56,867 nucleotides of DNA from Desulfovibrio sp. (GTDB lineage Bacteria > Desulfobacterota > Desulfovibrionia > Desulfovibrionales > Desulfovibrionaceae), in the NCBI GenBank assembly GCA_031276485.1, contig JAISMY010000033.1:1-56867 (forward strand). Reading direction: 5' to 3'. Positions 17,470-25,859 of this stretch are shown here, in pieces; position 1 is the stretch's first letter; every line of letters starts with the position of its first letter. Made by a program: the position numbers and the translations under genes. The notes under the pieces are model-generated. The model searched no databases. It worked only from the letters and a program-made list of their open reading frames with translations, and was not told where the DNA came from.

Positions 17470-18337
17470 CGTGACGCTCCGCGACGGCGGGCAGGCCCCC
17501 GGCTATGTCTTTTCGCGGGAAGCGAAGGTCCGCCTGGCGCGTTTGCTGGTCGCCGCCGGCGTGCGCCGGCTGGAAGCCGGCGTTCCCTGCATGGGCAGGG
17601 AAGAACAGGAGGACATCCGCGCCGTGAAAGATGCCTGTCCCACGGCCCTTGTTTCGAGTTGGAACAGGGCGCGGCGCGTGGATATCGCAGCGGCCCGCGA
17701 TTGCGGAGCGGACATTGCGCACGTCTGCATGCCTGTTTCCGAACTCCATATCCGTAAAAAACTGGAGCTGGATCCGGAAGAAGCCCTGGACGGCTATCTG
17801 GAATGCGCCGCATGGGCGCGCGCCCGAGGCGTTGTCGTCAGCGCGGGTTTTGAGGACGCCTCGCGGGCCGATGCGGGCTTCATGCTCCGTCTTGCGCGCG
17901 CTCTGGCGGCGGAAGGCGTGCGCAGGATACGGATCAGCGATACGGTGGGAGTGCTGACGCCGCTGCGGACCATCGCCCTGGCGCGTCTGCTCGCTCCTGT
18001 CGTTCCCGAACTGGAAATCCATACCCACAACGACCTGGGCATGGCCGAGGCCAATGCGCTGTGCGCCGCCGTGGCCGGCGCGAGCTGTGTGAACACGACG
18101 CTTTCGGGTATCGGCGAGCGGGCGGGAAATTGCGGTATGGCGCGTTTTGTGCGTCTTGCCGCGCGGTCCGGCCTGTTCGACCTCGGCATTGACGAGGAAG
18201 ACGCCGCGCGCGCGGAGCGCGAGGCCGCTCCTCTTCTGCGCCGCGACAAGGCGATGTTTACAGGACAAGCGCTGTTGCACGGTTGGGCCGGGGCGACCGC
18301 GGAGAGAGCATGGAATACGCAGCAGTTGCCGTTGTGA
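17447..18337 (+). CDS. nifValpha: homocitrate synthase alpha subunit (catalytic half of NifV)
   Basis: A 296-residue TIM-barrel aldolase-type subunit that condenses acetyl-CoA with 2-oxoglutarate. Motifs: 'VLDVTLRDGGQAPGY' (residues ~5-19, normally LRDGEQ, here Gly for Glu), 'RISDTVGVLTP', and the metal-binding 'EIHTHNDLGMAEANAL', followed by 'NTTLSGIGERAGNC'. It lacks the C-terminal domain, which is supplied by the preceding gene. The ATG at 17447 sits within nifV(omega) and is preceded by GGGAGAG. It overlaps the next gene by 28 bases, so the three genes are probably coupled. Confidence 0.92.
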   Translation: MRPLTVLDVTLRDGGQAPGYVFSREAKVRLARLLVAAGVRRLEAGVPCMGREEQEDIRAVKDACPTALVSSWNRARRVDIAAARDCGADIAHVCMPVSELHIRKKLELDPEEALDGYLECAAWARARGVVVSAGFEDASRADAGFMLRLARALAAEGVRRIRISDTVGVLTPLRTIALARLLAPVVPELEIHTHNDLGMAEANALCAAVAGASCVNTTLSGIGERAGNCGMARFVRLAARSGLFDLGIDEEDAARAEREAAPLLRRDKAMFTGQALLHGWAGATAERAWNTQQLPL

Positions 18338-18939
18338 CCGACGGGCAAGGCAAGCTCGCGCGTTTTGCCGACGGCGCGTCCGCCTGGGTGTACCGCAGGG
18401 AAAACAACGCGTGGCGTTGTTCCGGGGAGGTCCCCCTGCACATGGAGAGGACGCCGGTTTCGGACGCCGCAACGCAGGCCGGGCTGCGCGACAGGTTGCG
18501 CGACTTTATCGCCGCGCTCGGCGACACCCGCATTTTGATTGCCGTCTCCATAAGCGGCATCGCCTATACCGTTCTGGATCAGCGCGGTTTCATTCTCTGC
18601 GAGATGGACGATTTCGATCCGGAATGCCTTGATGCGCTGACGGAAGCTCTCAATACCGGTACTGACGCGCCCGCGCTGCCGGACCGGCCGATGCCGGCAG
18701 GCGAGCCGGGCGTCTACGTCTGTGATCTGGCGCTGCTGCTGCGGGAGTATCCGGAACTGTCTTCGAAAAAAATTCTGCTCCCCTTTCTGGCCGAAAGCGT
18801 TTTTACGGAATTGCGCGTCCTCTGCGGCCATGTGCCGCCCTGGCTGCCGCCGGAACTGCAGCGGCGGGGGTTCACCTGCAAGGGGCCGCAACCCGCGGAC
18901 GGCAAACTGCTCCTGCGCGTTTACCCGCCCGCGCCGTGA
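18310..18939 (+). CDS. AnfO-like nitrogenase accessory protein
   Basis: A 209-residue protein resembling AnfO, first described with iron-only nitrogenase. It begins 'MEYAAVAVVTDGQGKLARF', includes 'ALGDTRILIAVSISGIAYTV' then 'LDQRGFILCEMDDF', and ends with a domain containing 'LLREYPELSSKKILLPFL' and 'LLLRVYPP'. AnfO function is not established. No anfG, anfDK or vnf gene is near, so here it accompanies a Mo nitrogenase. The start at 18310 follows GGAGAGAG. It is the last gene of the operon; a repeat element begins 17 bases after the stop. Confidence 0.72.
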   Translation: MEYAAVAVVTDGQGKLARFADGASAWVYRRENNAWRCSGEVPLHMERTPVSDAATQAGLRDRLRDFIAALGDTRILIAVSISGIAYTVLDQRGFILCEMDDFDPECLDALTEALNTGTDAPALPDRPMPAGEPGVYVCDLALLLREYPELSSKKILLPFLAESVFTELRVLCGHVPPWLPPELQRRGFTCKGPQPADGKLLLRVYPPAP

Positions 18940-18955
18940 AAAGCTGCCGGGGAGG

Positions 18956-19106
18956 CAGCAATTCTAATTTTAGACTTTTTTGAAAAAATTTTCCCACCTG
19001 AGCCGATTGTACCGAAGAAAAAAATCCATTATTCCCACAGAATCGGCTTTTTGTCCCGCCGGACAATGCTGCAAAACCACAGCCAGGGCCATAATGAGAA
19101 CTGCTG
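18956..19106 (+). repeat. repeat family C (MITE-like), copy 1, with target duplication
   Basis: A 151-bp element with imperfect ends CAGCAATTCTAATT (left) and, in reverse complement, CAGCAGTTCTCATT (right). It is flanked by the direct repeat CCGGGGAGG at 18947-18955 and 19107-19115, which looks like a 9-base target duplication. It contains an internal hairpin around AGCCGATT / AATCGGCT. A near-identical copy is at 21397-21547. On the minus strand both copies carry the same short open frame ending WENFFKKV, perhaps a transposase remnant. Confidence 0.88.
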
Positions 19107-19193
19107 CCGGGGAGGAGAGGGACTTGCGCAGGAGGCGGTGAAGATATACCCTTGACATCATCCCCCGCCTAATTCCCCATAAAGGAATTTCTG

Positions 19194-20444
19194 ATGAAAA
19201 ATAAACTGGTTGCCGTTCTGTTGCCGTTCCTGCTGCTCTGCGCGGCGGCCTTGCCGGCAGCGGGCGCCGTTGCGCCGGAAAGCATCGGAGGCCCCGGATT
19301 TTCAAAGGTTGATGCGGCCCTTGACCAAGCCGTTCAGGAACGTCGTCTGGTCGGCGCCGTACTCATGGCGGCGCGCGACGGCAAAACAGTGTACGCGCGG
19401 GCCGTCGGGTTTGCCGACAGGGAAAATGCGACGCCGATGCGCCTGGATACGGTTTTCCGGCTGGCGTCCACAAGCAAGGCGTTCACGGCGATGGCCGCCG
19501 CCGCGCTCATCAGCCGGGGCAAGCTCGCCCTGGACGACCCGGTGAGCAAGGTGTTGCCGTATTTTACTCCGCCGCTGCCCGACGGCGGCAAAGCGGAGAT
19601 ACGCATCGTCCACCTGCTTTCACACACGGCCGGCCTTGATTACGGTTTCTTTCAGGGGGCGGACGGACCCTACCGGCGCGCGGGCGTTTCCGACGGCCTG
19701 GATCTCACTCCGCTGACCCTTGAAGAAAACCTCAAACGCCTCGCCTCTGTGCCGCTGCTCTTTACGCCGGGCGCGCAATGGCGTTATTCGCTTGCGACGG
19801 ACGTGCTGGGCGGCGTTGTCGCGGCGGTCCACGGCGCGTCCCTCGACGTTGCCGTGCGCGAGCTGGTCTGCGAACCCCTGGGGCTTGAGTCGACCGCTTT
19901 TTTCGTTTCCCGCGACGCGGTTATGCCTGCGAAACCGTACTACAACGCCTTGCCTGAACCGTTGCCCATGCGCCCGCTTGACCAGGAGGTGCGGATGGGA
20001 GTGTTCTCGCTGCATTTTTCCCCGGACAGGGCCTTTCACCCGGAGGCGTTTCCTTCCGGCGGCGCGGGCATGCTGAGTACGGCGGCCGATGTGCTGCGTC
20101 TTCTGGAAGCGATACGCAACGACGGCGCGCCTGTTGCCGCACCGGACGTCCTGCGGGAGATGAAAAAGCCGTTTACCGCGCCGAACGCGATTGCGCCTGG
20201 TTCGGCGCACGCCTTGGGCTGGTCGGTCATTACCGACCGCGCCAGGCTCTTTACGCCGCAAGCGAACGGTACGCTGGGCTGGGGCGGCGTCTACGGCTCA
20301 ATGTGGTTTGTAGACCCGCAGAACAAACTTTCCGTGGTCCTGCTGACGAATACCACCTTTGAGGGGACGATCGGCAAGGCGGTGCTGGACGTGCGGAACG
20401 CGCTGTATGACGTTCCTGTCAAACCTTGCCGATATCCGCGTTAA
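19194..20444 (+). CDS. serine hydrolase, beta-lactamase / class C family
   Basis: A 416-residue exported protein. Residues 1-25 are a signal peptide (KNKLVAVLLPFLLLCAAALP). The SxxK nucleophile motif is in 'RLASTSKAFTAMAAA', the second motif appears to be YSL in 'QWRYSLATDVLGG', and the third region is 'TLGWGGVYGSMWFVDP'. Such proteins are esterases, D-aminopeptidases or penicillin-binding-like enzymes; the substrate cannot be told, and resistance should not be assumed. The start has AAAGGAATTTCTG before ATG. Repeat elements flank the gene on both sides. Confidence 0.9.
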   Translation: MKNKLVAVLLPFLLLCAAALPAAGAVAPESIGGPGFSKVDAALDQAVQERRLVGAVLMAARDGKTVYARAVGFADRENATPMRLDTVFRLASTSKAFTAMAAAALISRGKLALDDPVSKVLPYFTPPLPDGGKAEIRIVHLLSHTAGLDYGFFQGADGPYRRAGVSDGLDLTPLTLEENLKRLASVPLLFTPGAQWRYSLATDVLGGVVAAVHGASLDVAVRELVCEPLGLESTAFFVSRDAVMPAKPYYNALPEPLPMRPLDQEVRMGVFSLHFSPDRAFHPEAFPSGGAGMLSTAADVLRLLEAIRNDGAPVAAPDVLREMKKPFTAPNAIAPGSAHALGWSVITDRARLFTPQANGTLGWGGVYGSMWFVDPQNKLSVVLLTNTTFEGTIGKAVLDVRNALYDVPVKPCRYPR

Positions 20445-20614
20445 TCGAGGATTCTTCGCTTCGCTCAGAATGACCTTTCCCTGTGCGCCGGCTTGAAAGT
20501 AGCTGAACATAGTACGTAATCAGGATAGTATAAAACCACGCGAGGCAGGGAAAGCCGCGACCTGTACGCAGACTCGGGCCGACCTGCCGGAAGACAGCGC
20601 GAAAGGAGTCGTCC

Positions 20615-21184
20615 ATGGCCGGCCGGAAAACGCCGCAACAGGCGGAATTTCCGCTGAACCGCGCCTTTACCTTTGTCGAATCCGGCCCGGTTCTGCTGAT
20701 TTCCACGCATCACAAGGGCAAGAATAACCTGATGACCGTCAGTTGCCATGCGTCAATGGGCTTTGAGCCGACGCTGGGCATCTGCCTCGGCCCCTGGAAT
20801 TTCAGTTATACCGCGCTTATTGAAAGCGGCGCATGCGTTGTCGCCGTTCCCCCGGCCGCGCTTATGCGACAGGTCGTCGATATCGGAAACTGCTCCGGGG
20901 AAACGCTGGACAAGTTCGCGCGCTTCGGGCTGACCCCGCAATGCGCACGCGAGGTCGAAGCGCCGCTGGTGGCGGAATGCCTCTACAATCTTGAATGTCG
21001 GGTCGTAAACCGGACGCTTGCCGAAGACTACAATTTTTTCGTCCTGCGCGGCGCGCGCGCGTGGCACAACCCCGCGCCCGAGGATACGCGCGCCTTCCAC
21101 GCCGTCGGAGACGGCACGTTCATTATCGACGGCGAGGTCGTCAACCTGCGGCATGCCATGACAAAATGGCAGGACTGCATCTGA
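20615..21184 (+). CDS. flavin reductase family protein
   Basis: A 189-residue flavin (FMN)-binding protein of the flavin reductase-like split-barrel group. 'VLLISTHHKGKNNLMTVSCH' and 'PTLGICLGPWNFSYTALIES' are the usual FMN-contact segments. Related proteins in anaerobes reduce FMN or act as small flavoprotein electron carriers. AAAGGAG lies just before the ATG. The stop codon at 21182-21184 abuts a truncated repeat of family A, so the gene end and the element are immediately adjacent. The 170 bases upstream hold only repeat fragments. Confidence 0.88.
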   Translation: MAGRKTPQQAEFPLNRAFTFVESGPVLLISTHHKGKNNLMTVSCHASMGFEPTLGICLGPWNFSYTALIESGACVVAVPPAALMRQVVDIGNCSGETLDKFARFGLTPQCAREVEAPLVAECLYNLECRVVNRTLAEDYNFFVLRGARAWHNPAPEDTRAFHAVGDGTFIIDGEVVNLRHAMTKWQDCI

Positions 21185-21304
21185 TACCAATTTGCTTTCA
21201 GCAGAAAGCAAATTGGTATGGCGGAGGCGAAGTCAACGCCCGCAAGTTTTTGAAAAATCAGGCTTCGCCTGTTTTTCAAAAACTTTGGCGTCTTGCATTC
21301 AAGG
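21184..21304 (-). repeat. repeat family A (MITE-like), copy 4, truncated
   Basis: It has the right end ('ataccaatttgctttcagca' on the plus strand) and middle hairpin, in the opposite orientation to the other copies. It stops at 'gcattcaa', losing the left terminus. It begins at the last base of the flavin reductase stop codon. Confidence 0.8.
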
Positions 21305-21396
21305 GGATATTTCCTCAAGTCCCGACGTTCCGGCCGGTTACTTTTTTGCGTGGCGGATTGTGGTCCCTGAAAAGAGAGGTAGCAGGCCATAAATGA

Positions 21397-21547
21397 CAGC
21401 AATTCTAATTTTAGACTTTTTTGAAAAAATTTTCCCACCTGAGCCGATTATACCGAAGAAAAAAGTCCATTATTCCCACAGAATCGGCTTTTTGTCCCGC
21501 CGGACAATGCTGCAAAACCACAGCCAGGGCCATAATGAGAACTGCTG
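21397..21547 (+). repeat. repeat family C (MITE-like), copy 2
   Basis: A 151-bp element nearly identical to 18956-19106, with the same imperfect terminal repeats. No matching target duplication is visible at its borders, so it may be older or rearranged. Confidence 0.88.
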
Positions 21548-21986
21548 ATGGGACTGGAATTTCCTTGCCTTTTTGCCTTTCCCGCTCCATACTCTCCCCG
21601 GCGGCCGGGCAAGCCGCGTCAGTCCTCGTCAGTCTGCGGAGAGGCAGTGAGACCTGCGGGAACAGGCGGTTGGTTCGCAGCCGCAAAATTCCCCACTGCG
21701 GGAATTTGCAAGCGAAAACCAGACTTTGTTCCTCCGGGCAGTCTCGTCGAAGCAGGCAGGGATGCCGCGCAAGCGGCCTCCGCCGGAATCCCCGCACTTT
21801 AGGGAGGGGAGAATGCCGACCTGACTCGGTTACCTGCGTAACCGGCGCTGTTGCAACCCGCGTATAAGAATGTTTCAATCCATATCCGGCGCCGTCCGTC
21901 GCATGACTTAGCCCTCTCGGCGGACAGGAGCCGAGCGGATTGCCCCTCCCTGGAGGGAGAGCTTTCAAACAATAAAGGAATTTCCG
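21548..21986. other. intergenic region upstream of the PxxKW gene
   Basis: About 440 bases. A possible 84-codon frame (21548-21802) has no recognisable features and low-complexity composition, so I do not call it. From about 21950 the sequence is the shared leader: CCTCCCTGGAGGGAG hairpin, CTTTCAAACAATAAAGG, AATTTCCG, then ATG. It matches the leader of the TAXI binding-protein gene. Confidence 0.5.
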
Positions 21987-22265
21987 ATGAGCAAAGAAAC
22001 GCGAAGCTTCCCCGGCGCGAGCATGACCCCGGAAGGCATGCTGTACAACGGCGCCCTGTTTCAGCCGGTGACGGAACAATGCGCCGGATGCTCCCGCATC
22101 CGCGACTTCGAAGATGCCCGGTACTGTTCGAGTTACCCAAGGCCGGCGGCCAAATGGTCCATGGGAACCTGCAACTTTTCCACGCATACCCGCGTTGCCG
22201 CGGCTGTGCAGGCCAAAGTGAACCCGCTCAAGGCCTCCAAGCGCGCCGCCAAGGGCGGGCGGTAA
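21987..22265 (+). CDS. PxxKW family cysteine-rich protein
   Basis: A 92-residue small cytoplasmic protein. Cysteines occur in 'TEQCAGCSRI', 'ARYCSSYPRP' and 'MGTCNFSTH'; the naming motif PxxKW is 'PAAKW'. Four Cys could hold a metal or Fe-S centre. The family is common in sulfate-reducing and related bacteria; the function is unknown. It has a strong ribosome-binding site (AAAGGA) within the shared leader. The next gene starts 24 bases later and may be co-transcribed. Confidence 0.82.
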   Translation: MSKETRSFPGASMTPEGMLYNGALFQPVTEQCAGCSRIRDFEDARYCSSYPRPAAKWSMGTCNFSTHTRVAAAVQAKVNPLKASKRAAKGGR

Positions 22266-22288
22266 ATATTCAACCGCCCGGCCTGCGC

Positions 22289-23512
22289 ATGCCCGCCCGT
22301 TTACTCTCCCTCCTTGACGACAGGCGCGGGCGCGTCATTGACCTCCAACGCGAACTGACCTCCAGGCCGGCCGTGGGTCCGGACAACAACGGGCCGGGCG
22401 AAGCGGACAGAGCGGATTGGCTGGAGCAGGAAATGGCGCGCGCCGGGCTCGAACGGATCCGGCGCCATGACTGCCCCGACCCGCGTTGCCCGCGCGGTTT
22501 CCGCCCCAACCTTTCGGCCCGCGTACAGGGAAAACGCGATCAAACCCTCTGGCTGATCGCGCACTTGGATATCGTACCGCCGGGAGACGAGACGCTCTGG
22601 CATCACCCGCCCTACGCCCTGCGCGTGGAAGGCGACTACGTCTACGGACGCGGCGTCGAGGACAACCAGCAGGCCGTGATCACCGGACTGCTGGCCGCCG
22701 AGGCGCTGCTTGCCGGCGGGGCGACCCCCGACCTGTCGCTGGGCCTGCTTTTCGTTGCCGACGAGGAAACAGGCATGAGCTTCGGACTGCCGCATGTCCT
22801 GGACTGCGCGCCGGAACTCTTCGGTCCGCACGACCTGTTTCTGGTGCCGGACATCGGCAACAGCGCCGGCGATATGGTGGAAACGGCGGAAAAAAGCCGG
22901 CTCTGGCTGAAAATAACCGTCAACGGCAAACAATGCCACGCCTCCTCCCCGCAGAACGGCGTTAATTCCCTGCGCGCCGCCGCCGCCTGCGTCCTGGCCA
23001 TGGAACACCTGGAAAGCGCCTTTCCCGACCGCGACCCCCTGTACTCCCCGCCCTGCTCCACCTTTGTGCCGACCAAAAAAGAAGCCAACGTGGAAAACGT
23101 CAACACCATGCCGGGCAAGGACGTCTTCTATCTGGACTGCCGCGTTCTGCCGGGCCGGGATCTTGCGGCGGTGGAAACGAAGGTCCGCGCTCTGGCGCAG
23201 GAGGCGGCCGGCCGCTATGGGGCAACGGCGGAAGTGGAGCGGATATGCGGCGAACAGGCGCCGGCGGCGACACCCGCCGATGCCCCCGTCGTGCGCAGAC
23301 TGCTGGACGCCCTGCGCAGGCACCGGGGCATTGCAGGCAAACTCTGCGGAACAGGCGGACAAACCCTCGCCCTGTGCCTGCGCCGCCGCGGACTGCACGC
23401 CGCCGCATGGGCAACCTTGCCGTCCAACGCCCACGCTCCGGACGAAAAATCGGACATCCGCGCAACCATAGCCGATGCCGGCACCGTGCTGACCATGCTG
23501 TTCGACGCCTGA
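22289..23512 (+). CDS. M20-family metallohydrolase (DapE/ArgE-like)
   Basis: A 407-residue zinc amidohydrolase. Metal-binding motifs are visible: 'AHLDIVPPGDETLW' (His92, Asp94), 'YGRGVEDNQQA' (Asp125), the acidic pair in 'VADEETGMSFG', 'VPDIGN', and a late His in 'SNAHAPDEKSD'. The middle contains the dimerisation domain ('KQCHASSPQNGVNSLRAA'). It most likely removes an acyl or aminoacyl group from an amino acid or dipeptide. The assignment to a specific enzyme (ArgE, DapE, PepV) is open. The ATG at 22289 is preferred because it lies after the upstream gene. Confidence 0.88.
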   Translation: MPARLLSLLDDRRGRVIDLQRELTSRPAVGPDNNGPGEADRADWLEQEMARAGLERIRRHDCPDPRCPRGFRPNLSARVQGKRDQTLWLIAHLDIVPPGDETLWHHPPYALRVEGDYVYGRGVEDNQQAVITGLLAAEALLAGGATPDLSLGLLFVADEETGMSFGLPHVLDCAPELFGPHDLFLVPDIGNSAGDMVETAEKSRLWLKITVNGKQCHASSPQNGVNSLRAAAACVLAMEHLESAFPDRDPLYSPPCSTFVPTKKEANVENVNTMPGKDVFYLDCRVLPGRDLAAVETKVRALAQEAAGRYGATAEVERICGEQAPAATPADAPVVRRLLDALRRHRGIAGKLCGTGGQTLALCLRRRGLHAAAWATLPSNAHAPDEKSDIRATIADAGTVLTMLFDA

Positions 23513-23651
23513 CGGCAAATTTATCATTGAAGTTTACAGGCCGGAACGATACACTGGAGCAAAGCGGGTCCGTCGCCCGGACGCGGACACGCGGACTAAA
23601 CTTCGCCCTGAACCGCACCGCCGGCAGCCTGCCGGATAAGGACACTACTTC

Positions 23652-23834
23652 TAAGGAAACGCTGATTCAATGCGGAAAAGGCAAAAGACGTCAAGCCGGC
23701 TTCTTCGCCCGACGAAGCATGTTCGGCCTTTCGTCCTGCTCAGGCCGAGGCTCGGAATGACCACGCTTTTGTCGTTCTGAGCGCGGCGAAGAATCCGCCC
23801 CCCATGCAGTTCAAAGAATAAAGCAGCGTTTCCC
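23652..23834 (+). repeat. repeat family B (MITE-like), copy 1
   Basis: A 183-bp element. Left end 'taaggaaacgctgattcaat'; right end in reverse complement 'gggaaacgctgctttattct'. The interior contains 'ttcggcctttcgtcctgctc' followed by 'aggccgaggctcggaatgac', shared with the copies near 42605 (inverted) and 49470. Confidence 0.78.
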
Positions 23835-23871
23835 GGCGTCCGCATGACCTCCGACCGTTCCGGATCTGCCG

Positions 23872-24900
23872 ATGACCCTGACGGACATACAACATTTTTT
23901 TTCTCTTCCGCCGCTGAACCCGGAGGGCATCCGCGTCTGGCTGCTGACCGTCGGCGTCTCCGTACTGGCCGTCGCCGTCATTTTCGTCATCAAGCTGGTG
24001 GTGAACTACCGCACCCGGCTCCGCCCCGGCGGGTTCATCGACGATGAAAAGACGATACGCAACATTCTGAGCGCGGCCTTCGACCAGCGCGCGGTCTTTG
24101 AGGTGCAGGTCAAAACGGCAGGAGGACAGCGCAGGCCGACCCTGAGCTGCGCCGCCGACCACCTCGGGGCCTCCGCGGTTTCACTGGAATTGAACGGCTT
24201 GAAAAGTTTGTCCGAAAAATGGATAGGGCGCGACATCGCGGTCTTTTTCCGCATCAAGGTCAACAAGGAAGTTGTTTTTTACACCTTTTCCTCCACCATT
24301 ACGGGCATCAGGCAGCAGCCTCCCGGCGCCTGCTACATTTCCCTGCCTCTGCCCAAATCACTTGAAAACAAGCAAAAACGCGCCTTTCTGCGCATCGCGC
24401 CCCCCCCCTCCTGCCTTTTGGGCAGCGCGATCTGGCACAGCACAAGCATGCCCACGGCGGACAGGCTCCACGATATTTCCCTGTGGCCGACCCCCAGCCT
24501 GCTGTACATTCCCGGCATCACCGAACAGTTCGTGATCGTGGACCTCTCGGCAGGCGGCGCGCGCCTCGGGCTGTCCTCCAGCATCATGCACGAACTGCGC
24601 CTGCAGTTCAACGCCATTGAACAGCTTATCCTGATGGTGGACCTTCTGGATCCGGAAAGCGGCAAACGCCTGCGCCTGTGGCTGCACAGCCGCATCCAGA
24701 GCGTGTGGGTGGACCATGCCTCGCGGATGACCAACCTGGGTCTGCAATGTCTGTCCTGGGCCAGACCGCGCGAACAAGCCATACCGGGAGAACCGGGCAG
24801 TCTCGAATGGCTGCGCGTCTCCCTTGCCAGCGACATTGAACCGCTCGGGAAATGGATCATGCGCCGGCATATCGAACTCTTCAGAGATCACCCGATCTGA
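23872..24900 (+). CDS. membrane-anchored PilZ-like protein
   Basis: 342 residues. One transmembrane helix is at about 22-45 (WLLTVGVSVLAVAVIFVIKL). The cytoplasmic part resembles YcgR/flagellar-brake proteins: an N-terminal barrel ('FSSTITGIRQQPPGACYISL'), the basic 'ENKQKRAFLRIAPP' where PilZ domains carry RxxxR, and 'VIVDLSAGGARLGL', matching the (D/N)xSxxG motif. It would bind cyclic di-GMP, which fits the GGDEF and HD-GYP proteins encoded nearby. The arginine motif is imperfect (K..R...R), so binding is not certain. Confidence 0.65.
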   Translation: MTLTDIQHFFSLPPLNPEGIRVWLLTVGVSVLAVAVIFVIKLVVNYRTRLRPGGFIDDEKTIRNILSAAFDQRAVFEVQVKTAGGQRRPTLSCAADHLGASAVSLELNGLKSLSEKWIGRDIAVFFRIKVNKEVVFYTFSSTITGIRQQPPGACYISLPLPKSLENKQKRAFLRIAPPPSCLLGSAIWHSTSMPTADRLHDISLWPTPSLLYIPGITEQFVIVDLSAGGARLGLSSSIMHELRLQFNAIEQLILMVDLLDPESGKRLRLWLHSRIQSVWVDHASRMTNLGLQCLSWARPREQAIPGEPGSLEWLRVSLASDIEPLGKWIMRRHIELFRDHPI

Positions 24901-24949
24901 CGCCGGCAAGGCCGCCGGGGACAAATCCGGGCAAGCCGGGGAGGAACAT

Positions 24950-25843
24950 TTGGACGAAGGCTCAGACAGTCGCGGCTTATGGCGCGCATTATGCGGATGG
25001 TTCCGCGGACGCCGCGCGGATACGGTGGAACAGGCCATTATGGAGGCGGGCGAGGAAGGAGAGCTGGACACCGAAGAGAGGAGCATGCTCCTCAGCGTTC
25101 TGACCCTTGACGAACAGCAGGTCAGGGACATCATGACCCCGCGCACGGACATCGCCTGTCTTCCGCACAGCGAAACCATCACGACCATGGCCGAACTCAT
25201 CGTTTCCACCGGCCATTCCCGCATCCCCGTATTTTCCGAAAACCGCGACAACATCGTCGGCATCGTGCATGCCAAGGATCTGATTCAGGATCTCCTGGAT
25301 CCGGACAAACACGCGCGGGCGCTGTCGGAAATCATGCGTGAACCCTTTTTCGTGCCCGAAAGCAAGAATGTTCTGGATCTCCTGCACGAATTCCGCAGCC
25401 GCAAAAATCATCTGGCCGTCATTCTGGACGAATACGGCGGCACGGCCGGCCTGGTCACCATAGAAGACGTGCTGGAACAGATCGTGGGCGAGATCGAAGA
25501 CGAGCACGATGCGCCGCGCGAAGAGGAAATCTGCCTGCAGGACGACGGCAGTTACCTGGTCAACGGACGCGCCGGCCTGGACGACCTGAACGAAAGCCTG
25601 CACCTCTCCCTGGAATCCGATGAAGTGGATACCATAGGCGGCTACCTTACGCACCTCGCCGGCCGCGTGCCCCTGCCCGGCGAGAGCTTCGCTCCGGAAG
25701 ACGCCGGCGGCGCCGTGTTCACCGTTATCGACTCGGACCCCAAGCACATCAACTCCGTGCGCCTGGCGTTTCCGGAGAACGGCGCGGCTGCTGCCGCGCC
25801 GCGCAGGGCCGGTACCGAAGGCCCGGCGGAAAAACGGGACTGA
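24950..25843 (+). CDS. CBS-domain protein, CorC/HlyC type
   Basis: About 297 residues from a TTG start at 24950, preceded by GGGGAGG with 5-base spacing; longer starts would overlap the preceding gene. Two CBS domains ('VRDIMTPRTDIACLPHSETI' and 'LSEIMREPFFVPESKNVLDL') bind adenosyl nucleotides. They are followed by 'VILDEYGGTAGLVTIEDVLE' and a CorC_HlyC domain (residues ~205-285). It has no transmembrane DUF21 part, so it is the soluble CorC-type form linked to Mg/Co handling. It lies 16 bases before lnt, an arrangement seen in many proteobacteria. Confidence 0.9.
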   Translation: MDEGSDSRGLWRALCGWFRGRRADTVEQAIMEAGEEGELDTEERSMLLSVLTLDEQQVRDIMTPRTDIACLPHSETITTMAELIVSTGHSRIPVFSENRDNIVGIVHAKDLIQDLLDPDKHARALSEIMREPFFVPESKNVLDLLHEFRSRKNHLAVILDEYGGTAGLVTIEDVLEQIVGEIEDEHDAPREEEICLQDDGSYLVNGRAGLDDLNESLHLSLESDEVDTIGGYLTHLAGRVPLPGESFAPEDAGGAVFTVIDSDPKHINSVRLAFPENGAAAAAPRRAGTEGPAEKRD

Positions 25844-25859
25844 CCGGCGCCCCCCGCGT

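Noticed and set aside
21548-21802. An 84-codon frame starting ATG after the family C repeat
   Set aside because: Codon use and content look random, there is no good ribosome-binding site, and no family features are seen.
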